Shown: positions 1-6,410 of the stretch, one piece after another
Layout: each line of letters starts with the position of its first letter
Position numbering within the stretch: position 1 is the stretch's first letter
Origin: an uncultured Hyphomicrobiales bacterium
GTDB taxonomy: Bacteria > Pseudomonadota > Alphaproteobacteria > Rhizobiales > Aestuariivirgaceae
Assembly: GCA_903930095.1 (NCBI GenBank)
Contig: CAIYXE010000819.1
Coordinates: 1-7,267 of the forward strand
Reading direction: 5' to 3'
Length of the DNA: 7,267 nt
Notes under the pieces: model-generated
The model's input: the letters and a program-made list of their open reading frames with translations, nothing else
What the model was told of the DNA's origin: nothing
Databases searched by the model: none
Translations under genes and position numbers: made by a program

Positions 1-366
1 CATATGAACATGCTGAAGGCCACGCTGGGTGCGGACCTTTCGAGTCTTGATACGGCACTGGGCAAGTTCCATTCCGCGCGCCGCGTCTCAAGCGGCAATG
101 CAGGCGAGGCGGCCCTCGTTGGCATCCGCCCCAGTGACCTGAGGCCCGCCGCATCAGGCGAAGCTTCAATCGCCTCGCGCGTGCACCTGATCGAGCCCCT
201 GGGCGATGTCACCGTCGTATCGGTCGAGGCAGGCGGGGAAACGCTGCGCATGGTTCTGCCGGAGCAGAGCGCCACGGGGCTGAAGCCGGGCGACACTGTT
301 CCGATATCCATCGACATGAGCAAGATCCACATCTTCCGCGCCGCAAACGGACAGGCAATGACCTGA
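1..366 (+). CDS. Sugar ABC transporter ATP-binding protein, MalK/UgpC type (C-terminal part only)
   Basis: This is the last 121 or so codons of a gene that begins upstream of the window; the reading frame is open from base 1. The start of the visible protein (HMNML) matches the segment after the nucleotide-binding domain of MalK-like ATPases, usually written 'IG(S/T)P.MN(L/F)'. The rest is a TOBE-type regulatory domain: VGIRPSDL, then a 'LIEPLGD' strand, then a closing 'IHIF' strand near the C-terminus. The Walker A, Walker B and signature motifs lie outside the window, so its catalytic competence cannot be judged here. Its stop is 48 nt before the binding-protein start with no terminator between them, so it probably belongs to the same operon. 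A second, complete MalK-type gene lies downstream at 3935, which implies that the transporter has two different ATPase subunits. The methionine at 4 is internal, not the true start. Confidence 0.9.
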   Translation, partial: HMNMLKATLGADLSSLDTALGKFHSARRVSSGNAGEAALVGIRPSDLRPAASGEASIASRVHLIEPLGDVTVVSVEAGGETLRMVLPEQSATGLKPGDTVPISIDMSKIHIFRAANGQAMT

Positions 367-400
367 CGCGTGAGGCCTGAAGCTAAAACGGTTAACCATG

Positions 401-405
401 GGAGG
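401..405 (+). promoter_or_regulatory. Shine-Dalgarno sequence of the binding-protein gene
   Basis: GGAGG followed by AAA lies 9 nt before the ATG at 415. It is the strongest ribosome binding site near this gene and decides the start: the open frame extends back to a GTG at 370, but that codon has no such site and would place a charged stretch ahead of the signal peptide. Confidence 0.85.
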
Positions 406-414
406 AAACTTGAG

Positions 415-1848
415 ATGACCGTGATGACGAAAATGAAGGGGTTTGCGGTAGCCGCCGGCTTCGCAGCAACCCTGATGACTGGAGGGGCAACCTACGCCCT
501 TGCGGAAGACGTGACGCTGACGATGGCGGTGCCGGACTGGCCGCCGACCCGCATCATGAAGAAGTTCTTCGACGAGCAGTACAAGCCGGCGTCCGGCAAC
601 ACCGTCAAGCTCGACGTCGACTTCATCCCGTGGCCCGACTTCTACACGCGCGTCAACGCGTCGCTGACGTCCGGCGAGCAGAAGTACAACTTCATCGTTT
701 CGGACTCGCAGTGGCTCGGCGCCTTCGTGGAAGGCGGTTACTTCCGGAAGATCAATGATCTTCTCGAGGCCGATCCGGACTTCATGGCGACCTTCAAGTC
801 GATCCATCCGAATCCGCTCAATGCCTATTCGACCTATCCCCACAAGTCGGAAAACTACTACGGCTTCCCGCAGTTCCCCGACGTTCTGGTGAACTTCGCG
901 CGCTCCGACATCCTCTGCCACGAGGAAGAGCAGAAGAACTTCCAGGCCAAGTATAACAAGAAGCTTCCCTGCACGGGCGAAGAGCTTGACGCGATGACCT
1001 GGGACGACTTCCGGAACGTCGGCGAGTTCTTCATGCGCAAGAAGGGCGACATGCTGGCCGGCAAGCCTGCCGAGGACGATTTCTACGGAATCGCCTATCA
1101 GGCCGGCAAGGGCTACGACTTCTCCTCCATGCAGATCAACGGCCTGATCTGGCAGATGGGCGGCAACACCTGGGATGAAACCCAGGCGCCCAACGGCCAG
1201 GCCGAAGGTGTCGTGAACTCTCCGGAAGCCGTCGCTGCGCTGGAGAAGTATCTCGACATGATCCAGTTCATGCCGCCGCTGGCCAAGACCGGCACCATGG
1301 ACATCTTCAAGACTGCCGAGCTCTTCCAGGAAGGCAAGGTGGCGATGAACATCAACTGGATCGGTCTGGGCGAAGCAGCCCTTGACCCGAAGACCTCCAA
1401 GGTCTCCGACAAGCTGGTCTTCGGCCAGATGCCGGGCACCATGGGTGCGGATGGCAAGATGCAGCGCTGGTCCAACATCGGCGGCCAGCCCTTCGTGCTG
1501 ACCACCTGGACCACCGATGCGCAGATCAAGGAAGCCGTGGAATTCGTGAAGTGGTGGCTCTCGCCTGAGATCCAGCACCAGTTCGCGGCCAATGGCGGCC
1601 AGTCGGCCATCAAGTCGGTCTACGAGGATCCGAAGTACGTGACCTACCGTCCGTGGAACCGCGCCTGGGCTCCCCAGCTCGACTGGCAGAAGGACGTCTG
1701 GCACGTGCCGCAGTTCTTCGAGCTGCTCACCCAGCAGCAGGACCAGTTCGACCTTGCCATCACCGGCAAGCAGGACGCCAAGACCACCCTGGATAACGTC
1801 GCCAAGTTCCAGCAGAACCTGCTGACCGAAGCGGGCCTGATCCAGTAA
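415..1848 (+). CDS. Extracellular solute-binding protein of a sugar ABC transporter (family 1 type)
   Basis: This is the periplasmic receptor that captures the substrate and delivers it to the permease pair encoded downstream. The protein is 477 aa from the ATG at 415, which has a strong GGAGG site; ATGs at 424 and 433 are less likely. The N-terminus is a Sec signal peptide: a Lys-containing n-region (K6, K8), a hydrophobic core at about residues 9-25, and an ALA cleavage site, probably after A30. There is no lipobox cysteine, so it should be soluble. The mature part has the MalE/UgpB-type pattern: an early beta strand (LTMAVPDWP), many exposed aromatics typical of sugar sites, a helix with 'AAELF/TAELFQEGKVAM' character ending in a strand near MNINWIG, and a late 'FVKWWLSPEIQHQFAANGGQ' segment. 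The only two cysteines of the protein are C168 and C186. Length is slightly above the usual 400-450 aa. The ligand is not predictable from sequence alone. Confidence 0.93.
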   Translation: MTVMTKMKGFAVAAGFAATLMTGGATYALAEDVTLTMAVPDWPPTRIMKKFFDEQYKPASGNTVKLDVDFIPWPDFYTRVNASLTSGEQKYNFIVSDSQWLGAFVEGGYFRKINDLLEADPDFMATFKSIHPNPLNAYSTYPHKSENYYGFPQFPDVLVNFARSDILCHEEEQKNFQAKYNKKLPCTGEELDAMTWDDFRNVGEFFMRKKGDMLAGKPAEDDFYGIAYQAGKGYDFSSMQINGLIWQMGGNTWDETQAPNGQAEGVVNSPEAVAALEKYLDMIQFMPPLAKTGTMDIFKTAELFQEGKVAMNINWIGLGEAALDPKTSKVSDKLVFGQMPGTMGADGKMQRWSNIGGQPFVLTTWTTDAQIKEAVEFVKWWLSPEIQHQFAANGGQSAIKSVYEDPKYVTYRPWNRAWAPQLDWQKDVWHVPQFFELLTQQQDQFDLAITGKQDAKTTLDNVAKFQQNLLTEAGLIQ

Positions 1849-1860
1849 GCCCACTGAACC

Positions 1861-1900
1861 GGGACGCGGGAGGAATTGACCTCCCGCGTCCCTCTTTCTT
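1861..1900 (+). terminator. Strong stem-loop with U-rich tail between binding protein and permease genes
   Basis: A perfect 13-bp inverted repeat (1861-1873 pairing with 1880-1892) encloses a 6-nt loop, AATTGA, and is followed by TCTTTCTT. The stem is GC-rich and begins 12 nt after the binding-protein stop. The form fits a Rho-independent terminator, although the tail is interrupted by C residues and may leak. Permease genes with no other obvious promoter follow at once, so the likely role is partial termination and/or protection of the upstream mRNA 3' end, which would give more binding protein than membrane subunits. This arrangement is well known from malE-malF type operons; its action here is inferred. 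Confidence 0.8.
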
Positions 1901-1924
1901 CCATTTCCCGGAAATCTTGTGCCG

Positions 1925-2986
1925 ATGAGCTCCACCACCGCGACCGCCGCCCCTCCGGCCCTCTTCCAGGTCAGCCTTGACAACTGGAAACTGGCCATAC
2001 TCGTCGGCATCATCGTCTCCGTGATCGCCATCATGGCGCTTCCGGCCTCGATCTCGTTCTGGATCGCCGGCATCATGGGGGCGCTCATCGCGGCGGCCTT
2101 CGTGGTCAACGCCTACCGCCGCAAGTATTACGGCGGGCTGCTGGTGGCGCCGGCCATCGCCGTTCTGTTCGTCATGAACATCTTCCCGCTGCTGTGGTCG
2201 CTGGGGCTGTCTTTCTTCGCCTATCAGTCGAACAACCAGTCGATCCGCTTCGTGGGCCTTAACAACTACATCAAGGCGCTCACCAACGAATTGGCCGCTG
2301 GCGCCAACTGGGCGGCGCTTGTCAACACCGCCATGTTCGTTGTCTTCACGGTTGCCGCACAGATGATCGTGGGCTTCCTGCTGGCCTTGCTGTTTGCCAA
2401 GCAGTTCCCGCTGCGCAAATATCTCCTCATCCTGGTGCTGACGCCGATGATGCTCTCGGTCGTCGCGTCGGGCGTGTTCTTCACTTACTACTATGACCCG
2501 ACCTTCGGACTGCTCAGCTATTTCATTGGCAACATCACGGGCGAGCAGTTCATCCTGATGGACAACAAGGTGGGTGCCATGGCGGGCATTGTCTTCGCCG
2601 ATGCCTGGATGTGGTCGCCCTTCGTCATGCTGCTGGTGCTGGCTGGCCTCGTTTCCGTGCCGAAATATCTCTACGAAGCCGCAGCCATCGACCGCGTATC
2701 GAAGTGGCGGCAGTTCTGGACCATCACCTTCCCCTATATCCGCGGCCTGCTCATGCTGGCGCTGCTGTTCCGCACCATCGAGGCCTTCAAGCTCGCTGAC
2801 CTGGTGCTGCTCCTCACCAAGGGCGGCAACGACACCATGACCATTTCCTACCACCTCATCCGCGTCGCCAATGAGCAGAACAAGACCTCCGAGGGCGCTG
2901 CCATCTCCTACCTGATGCTGTTCATGGTGATCGTGCTCACCAACCTCTACCTCTATCTCGCCAACCGCCGCAGCCAGGAGGCCTGA
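1925..2986 (+). CDS. Sugar ABC transporter permease, MalF type
   Basis: This is one of the two inner-membrane subunits forming the translocation path. From the ATG at 1925 it is 353 aa; a GTG two codons earlier (1919) is an equally possible start, since GGAA at 1910-1913 is 5 nt from the GTG and 11 nt from the ATG. About eight membrane helices are visible: two extra N-terminal ones (about 23-39 and 44-62), then the usual six-helix core starting near residue 71 (GGLLVAPA). The extra pair is typical of MalF-like subunits. The cytoplasmic coupling (EAA) loop starts at E251 (EAAAID, nt 2675-2692), but the normally conserved Gly is R257 (codon 2693-2695). The hairpin at 1861-1892 separates it from the binding-protein gene, and it ends 2 nt before the next permease gene, whose ribosome binding site lies inside this gene. 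The family call is secure; the substrate is unknown. Confidence 0.93.
   Translation: MSSTTATAAPPALFQVSLDNWKLAILVGIIVSVIAIMALPASISFWIAGIMGALIAAAFVVNAYRRKYYGGLLVAPAIAVLFVMNIFPLLWSLGLSFFAYQSNNQSIRFVGLNNYIKALTNELAAGANWAALVNTAMFVVFTVAAQMIVGFLLALLFAKQFPLRKYLLILVLTPMMLSVVASGVFFTYYYDPTFGLLSYFIGNITGEQFILMDNKVGAMAGIVFADAWMWSPFVMLLVLAGLVSVPKYLYEAAAIDRVSKWRQFWTITFPYIRGLLMLALLFRTIEAFKLADLVLLLTKGGNDTMTISYHLIRVANEQNKTSEGAAISYLMLFMVIVLTNLYLYLANRRSQEA
2976..2981 (+). promoter_or_regulatory. Shine-Dalgarno sequence of the MalG-type permease gene
   Basis: AGGAGG lies inside the last codons of the upstream permease gene, 7 nt before the ATG at 2989. Its position means that ribosomes finishing the MalF-type gene pass straight over it, so the two permeases are expected to be translationally coupled and made in similar amounts. 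Confidence 0.85.
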
Positions 2987-2988
2987 AG

Positions 2989-3933
2989 ATGGCTGAACAC
3001 AATTCGATCTGGGAAGCGCTCGGCTTCCGCAAGGCCAGCGGCGTGGGCGAGGCTGGTTGGGGCCGCACGCTCTTTGTGGCCATCGTCTCGCTCATCTACT
3101 TTCTGCCCGTGCTGTTCATCATCTTCACCGCGCTGAAACCGCAGGACCTCGCACTCTCCGTGCCGCCGACGCTGTCGCCCACATCGCTGTTCGGGCTCAT
3201 CCCGGACCAGTATGTGTTCACGCCGACACTCGAGAACTTCGGCTCCGTCTTCTCGCGCTCGATGACGCCGGGTGGTGCGCCGGAGCCCACGGGCTTCGAC
3301 CGCTACTTCTTCAACTCGATCGTGATCGCGACCGTCTCCGTGCTGCTCGCGCTCGTCATCGGCACGCTGGCGGCCTTCGGCTTCTCGCGCTATCCGCTGA
3401 AAGGAAACGACACCTATCTGTTCATCATCCTGACCACGCGCATGCTGCCGGCCATCGTCGTCATCATCCCGGTCATCCTGATGTTCCGTGCGGTGGGGCT
3501 CTCGGGCTCCTATACCGGCATCATCCTGCTCTATACGGCCTTCAACCTGGCCTTCACCATCTGGATGATGAAGAGCTTCTTCGACGAACTCTCGCTGGAC
3601 GTCGAGGACGCCGCGCGGATCGACGGCTCCTCCGACATGAAGGTGTTCTTCAAGATCTGCCTGCCGCAGGTTGTGGCAGGTCTTGCCGCCACTTTCGTCT
3701 TCGGCCTCATCCTGACCTGGAATGAGTTCCTCTTCGCGCTGCTGCTGTCGGGCCCCGATACGCGCACCGTGCCGGTGGCCATGAACCAGGCCGTTTCATC
3801 CGGCGGGCGCGGCACGGACTGGACGTTGCTGGCGGCAATCGAGACGCTGTTCCTCATCCCCGTCTTCCTCGTCACGTTCTTCCTGCAGAACCACCTGCTG
3901 CGTGGCGTGACCTTCGGTACCGTGAAGCGCTGA
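2989..3933 (+). CDS. Sugar ABC transporter permease, MalG type
   Basis: This is the second inner-membrane channel subunit, 314 aa, partner of the MalF-type permease immediately upstream. A short cytoplasmic N-terminus is followed by six predicted helices: about 26-48, 111-132, 145-165, 171-193, 227-250 and 280-303. A periplasmic stretch of some 60 residues lies between helices 1 and 2, as in carbohydrate permeases of the CUT1 class. The EAA coupling loop is well conserved here: E206-D-A-A-R-I-D-G213 (nt 3604-3627), followed by 'CLP' at the expected distance. This contrasts with the altered loop in the partner. The C-terminal 'RGVTFGTVK' tail is typical of MalG homologues. Its stop is 1 nt before the ATPase start, and that ATPase has only a weak ribosome site of its own, so the ATPase is probably translated by coupling. 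Confidence 0.95.
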   Translation: MAEHNSIWEALGFRKASGVGEAGWGRTLFVAIVSLIYFLPVLFIIFTALKPQDLALSVPPTLSPTSLFGLIPDQYVFTPTLENFGSVFSRSMTPGGAPEPTGFDRYFFNSIVIATVSVLLALVIGTLAAFGFSRYPLKGNDTYLFIILTTRMLPAIVVIIPVILMFRAVGLSGSYTGIILLYTAFNLAFTIWMMKSFFDELSLDVEDAARIDGSSDMKVFFKICLPQVVAGLAATFVFGLILTWNEFLFALLLSGPDTRTVPVAMNQAVSSGGRGTDWTLLAAIETLFLIPVFLVTFFLQNHLLRGVTFGTVKR

Positions 3934-3934
3934 C

Positions 3935-5023
3935 ATGTCGACGATCGAAATCAGAAAAGTCACCAAGCAGTTCGGCGCCTTCACGGCGGTGAAGGACGCG
4001 GACCTGAAAGTGGAGGCAGGCGAGGTCGTCTGCCTCTTGGGCCCCTCGGGCTGCGGCAAGACCACGACGCTGCGCATGATCGCGGGGCTGGAACGCGCCA
4101 CGTCCGGCGATGTGATCATCGCCGGCCAGCGCATGAACGAGCTGTCCCCGCAGAAGCGCGACATCGCCATGGTGTTCCAGTTCTACGCGCTCTACCCCGC
4201 ACTCACGGTGGGGCAGAACATCGCCATGCCGCTTCACTATGAGGGCCTGTCCAAGGCCGAGACGGATCAGCGGGTGATGAAGGTCGCCAAGATCATGCAC
4301 CTCGACACGGTGCTGGACCGTATGCCGGGGCACATCTCCGAGGGTGAGAAGCAGCGCCTCGCGGTGGCCCGCGCCATTGTGCGTGATCCCAACTGCTTCC
4401 TGTTCGACGAGCCGCTGTCGCGCCTTGATGTCGAGCTTCGCCACTCCATGCGCGGCCAGATCAAGGAAGTGCTGACCGGCCTTTCGAAGGCGACCGTGAT
4501 CGTGACGCATGACCAGCTCGAGGCGCTGACCATGGCGAACCGCATCGCGATCATGAAGGACGGGCTGATCGAGCAGGTTGGAACGCCGCATGACGTGTTC
4601 GCCAAGCCTGTCAACGTCTTCGTGGCAAGCTTCATCGGCACGCCGCAGATGAACCTGGTCGAGGCCGACCTCAAGGGCTTCGGCGACGGCATGGCCTCCG
4701 TCGTGCTGGCGGGGCAGGAGGTGGCGATTGCCACCGACCCCGCCGTCTCCCGGCTCAAGCCATCCAAGGTGATGATCGGCATCAGGCCCCGGGCCTTCAG
4801 CACCGTGCAGGAGAAAGCGCGTGACACGATTGCCGCCCAGGCCGAACTGATCGAGCCGATGGGCGCTGAAACGCTGATCCACGCGCGCACGGCCACGGGC
4901 GGCGAGATCCGCGTTGTCGTTCCGCGTGAGAAGCGGGTGAAGGTGGGTGAGGCACTGCACCTCAAGCCCGACCCGCGGCAGACCCATGTGTTCGGTGAGG
5001 ACGGAAAGGCGGTGCGCGCATGA
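3935..5023 (+). CDS. Sugar ABC transporter ATP-binding protein, MalK/UgpC type, with degenerate signature motif
   Basis: This is a cytoplasmic ATPase, 362 aa, the usual length for MalK-like proteins. Visible motifs in order: aromatic A-loop F13; Walker A GPSGCGKTT at 36-44; Q-loop Q82 in VFQFYALYP (the family usually has Asn where F83 stands and His after YALYP, here Ala); ABC signature ISEGE at 134-138 followed by KQR (usual form LSGGQ.QR); Walker B CFLFDEP at 154-160 with D158 and the catalytic E159; D-loop S162-R-L-D165; switch H192. The 'GTPQMNLVEADL' segment leads into a C-terminal TOBE-type domain (about 236-355) ending in 'THVFGEDG'. Walker A, Walker B, catalytic Glu and His are intact, so it should bind ATP; the weak point is the site in its partner that its signature completes. 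The stop overlaps the next start as ATGA. With the partial ATPase at 1-366, this points to a heterodimeric motor. Confidence 0.95.
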   Translation: MSTIEIRKVTKQFGAFTAVKDADLKVEAGEVVCLLGPSGCGKTTTLRMIAGLERATSGDVIIAGQRMNELSPQKRDIAMVFQFYALYPALTVGQNIAMPLHYEGLSKAETDQRVMKVAKIMHLDTVLDRMPGHISEGEKQRLAVARAIVRDPNCFLFDEPLSRLDVELRHSMRGQIKEVLTGLSKATVIVTHDQLEALTMANRIAIMKDGLIEQVGTPHDVFAKPVNVFVASFIGTPQMNLVEADLKGFGDGMASVVLAGQEVAIATDPAVSRLKPSKVMIGIRPRAFSTVQEKARDTIAAQAELIEPMGAETLIHARTATGGEIRVVVPREKRVKVGEALHLKPDPRQTHVFGEDGKAVRA

Positions 5024-5463
5024 GCCAGCCAGTCGAAAAAGGCATGAGCCGGGAAGGTGCGCTCCGCCTCGAGTATTTCATCATCGGCCTCGGCATCTTC
5101 GCGCTGGTGCTGATCTTCCAGCCCTTCAGCCTTACCCTCTTCGCGGTGGGAAGCGTGCTCGTCGTCATCGCGGGGCTTGTCAACAATCTGCTGCCGATGG
5201 CGCAACCCGGCGTGCCGGTGCGGAGCGTCATCACCATCACCATGGTGGTGGCCATGATCTTCTGCATCGTGCTGCTGGTGTCGATTGCCGCAGCCCATCT
5301 TTATGGCGTGTTCTTCCTCAAGCCGCCGGACCCCAACACCACGTCGGGCAAGGTGCAGCTGGCCACACCCCCCTTCTGGATGCAGCCGCTGGTCTGGGGC
5401 ATCGCCGCCGTGACGGTGGCGCTTGCCGGCCTTATCACCGCCATGAACAAGTCCCGCGGCTGA
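5020..5463 (+). CDS. Small four-helix integral membrane protein of unknown family
   Basis: A 147-aa protein that I do not recognise. Its start overlaps the ATPase stop (ATGA at 5020-5023), and its stop is 2 nt before the kinase start, so it is embedded in the operon and clearly expressed with it. Four hydrophobic segments are visible: about 19-33, 37-58, 69-99 and 121-141. Basic residues at the N-terminus (K7, R11, R16), before helix 3 (R68) and at the C-terminus (K144, R146) suggest that both ends are cytoplasmic. The longest non-membrane loop, about 100-120, contains KPPDPNTTSGK and would be periplasmic. There is no signal peptide cleavage site, no EAA loop and no catalytic motif. The codon style matches its neighbours. 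By position it may be an accessory or stabilising subunit of the transporter; small membrane proteins are known in some rhizobial sugar and glycerol ABC operons, but homology is not claimed. Confidence 0.85.
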   Translation: MSQPVEKGMSREGALRLEYFIIGLGIFALVLIFQPFSLTLFAVGSVLVVIAGLVNNLLPMAQPGVPVRSVITITMVVAMIFCIVLLVSIAAAHLYGVFFLKPPDPNTTSGKVQLATPPFWMQPLVWGIAAVTVALAGLITAMNKSRG

Positions 5464-5465
5464 CC

Positions 5466-6410
5466 ATGCGCTACGATGTCTCTGTCATTGGTCTCTACAT
5501 CCTCGATGTGCTGGGCCGCCCCGTCACCCGCATTCCCGATCGTGGCAATGTGGACTTCATCGAGGAAATCCGCCTCACCGTCGCCGGCACCGCCGGCGGC
5601 ACGGTGGTCGACACCGCCAAGCTCGGCCTGAAGAGCCTCGCCGTGGGTGCCGTGGGTGACGACGAGAAGGCCGACTGGGTGCTGATGACCATGCAGAAGC
5701 ATGGCATCGACACCTCCGCCATGCAGCGGCTCAAGGGCATCCCGACCTCGGCCACCATCCTCAACGTGCGCCCCAATGGCGACAGGCCGGCGCTTCATGT
5801 GCGCGGCGCCTCCGATCATTTCGACGTGCCGCCATCGATGTATGATCAGGTTTTCGACGCACCGATCATTCACTTGGGCGGCACCGGCCTGCTGAAGAAG
5901 CTCGACGGCCCGGCTTCGGTGACACTCCTCAAGGAAGCCAAGGCACGCGGCCGGACGGTGACCTTCGACCTCATCGCGGCCAGTGCCGAGACCATCGGCA
6001 TCGTCGGGCCGCTGCTGCCCTACATCGATTATTTCATGCCGTCGATCGAAGAGGCGAAAGACATGTCCGGCCAGACGACGCCGGAAGACTGCGCGAAGTT
6101 CTACCTTGACCGGGGTGCCGCCTGCTGCGTCTTCACGCTGGGTGGCGATGGCGCCTTCTATGCCCACAAGGATGGCGCGCGCATCAAGTCCCCCGCCTAT
6201 GATATCAAGGTGGTCGACACCACGGGCTGCGGCGATGCCTTCGACGCGGGCTTCATCACCGCCCTCCACCACAAGATGGACCAGGAGACGGCGCTGCGCT
6301 TCGCCCAGGCCTCTGCCGGGCTCGTCGCCACGGGGCTGGGTTCGGATGCGGGTATCGTCTCCTTCGCCGGCACGCTCGAGAAAATGAAAAGCTGGAAGAT
6401 AAAGACATGA
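5466..6410 (+). CDS. PfkB/ribokinase-family carbohydrate kinase
   Basis: A cytoplasmic ATP-dependent sugar kinase, 314 aa, normal length for the family. It begins with the strand and turn VSVIGLYILD (D14 is the usual early substrate-contact Asp). The first signature region is at 41-64 (GTAGGTVVDTAKLG then VGAVGDD); the family's usual Asn after the Gly pair is D49 here. The second signature, D251-T-T-G-C-G-D-A-F259 (nt 6216-6242), contains the anion-hole glycines and the catalytic base D257; Cys replaces the more common Ala at 255. The frame is open further upstream, but that extension is a shadow of the ATPase and membrane-protein genes; the ATG at 5466, 2 nt after the previous stop, is the natural start. 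Its ribosome site is weak, so coupling is likely. It presumably phosphorylates the imported sugar or its oxidised product. Ketohexokinase-, KDG kinase- or sugar-kinase-type activities cannot be told apart from sequence. Confidence 0.93.
   Translation: MRYDVSVIGLYILDVLGRPVTRIPDRGNVDFIEEIRLTVAGTAGGTVVDTAKLGLKSLAVGAVGDDEKADWVLMTMQKHGIDTSAMQRLKGIPTSATILNVRPNGDRPALHVRGASDHFDVPPSMYDQVFDAPIIHLGGTGLLKKLDGPASVTLLKEAKARGRTVTFDLIAASAETIGIVGPLLPYIDYFMPSIEEAKDMSGQTTPEDCAKFYLDRGAACCVFTLGGDGAFYAHKDGARIKSPAYDIKVVDTTGCGDAFDAGFITALHHKMDQETALRFAQASAGLVATGLGSDAGIVSFAGTLEKMKSWKIKT

Noticed and set aside
390..397. Perfect palindrome GGTTAACC just before the binding-protein ribosome site
   Set aside because: Eight bases are too short to claim an operator, and there is no second copy or promoter-like element near it in this 48-nt gap.
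370..414. GTG at 370 as the start of the binding protein
   Set aside because: It would put 15 extra residues, including several charged ones, before the signal peptide, and the GGAGG site at 401-405 would fall inside the gene. The ATG at 415 fits much better.
1903..1915. Short inverted repeat ATTTCC/GGAAAT before the MalF-type gene
   Set aside because: A 6-bp repeat with a 1-nt centre cannot form a stable hairpin, and it overlaps the likely ribosome site; probably chance.
166..2109. A very long open frame (647 codons) on the minus strand across the binding-protein gene
   Set aside because: The + strand here encodes a clear secreted binding protein with signal peptide and ribosome site. The minus frame gives a low-complexity, Arg/Gly/Val/Leu-rich product with no motif and is the usual antisense shadow of biased GC-rich codons. 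Other long minus frames at 1760-2854, 3872-4987 and 5301-6272 are rejected for the same reason.
4947..5465. A 173-codon upstream extension in the kinase reading frame
   Set aside because: It overlaps the end of the ATPase and the whole membrane-protein gene and is Arg/His-rich without family features. The PfkB fold starts cleanly at the ATG at 5466.
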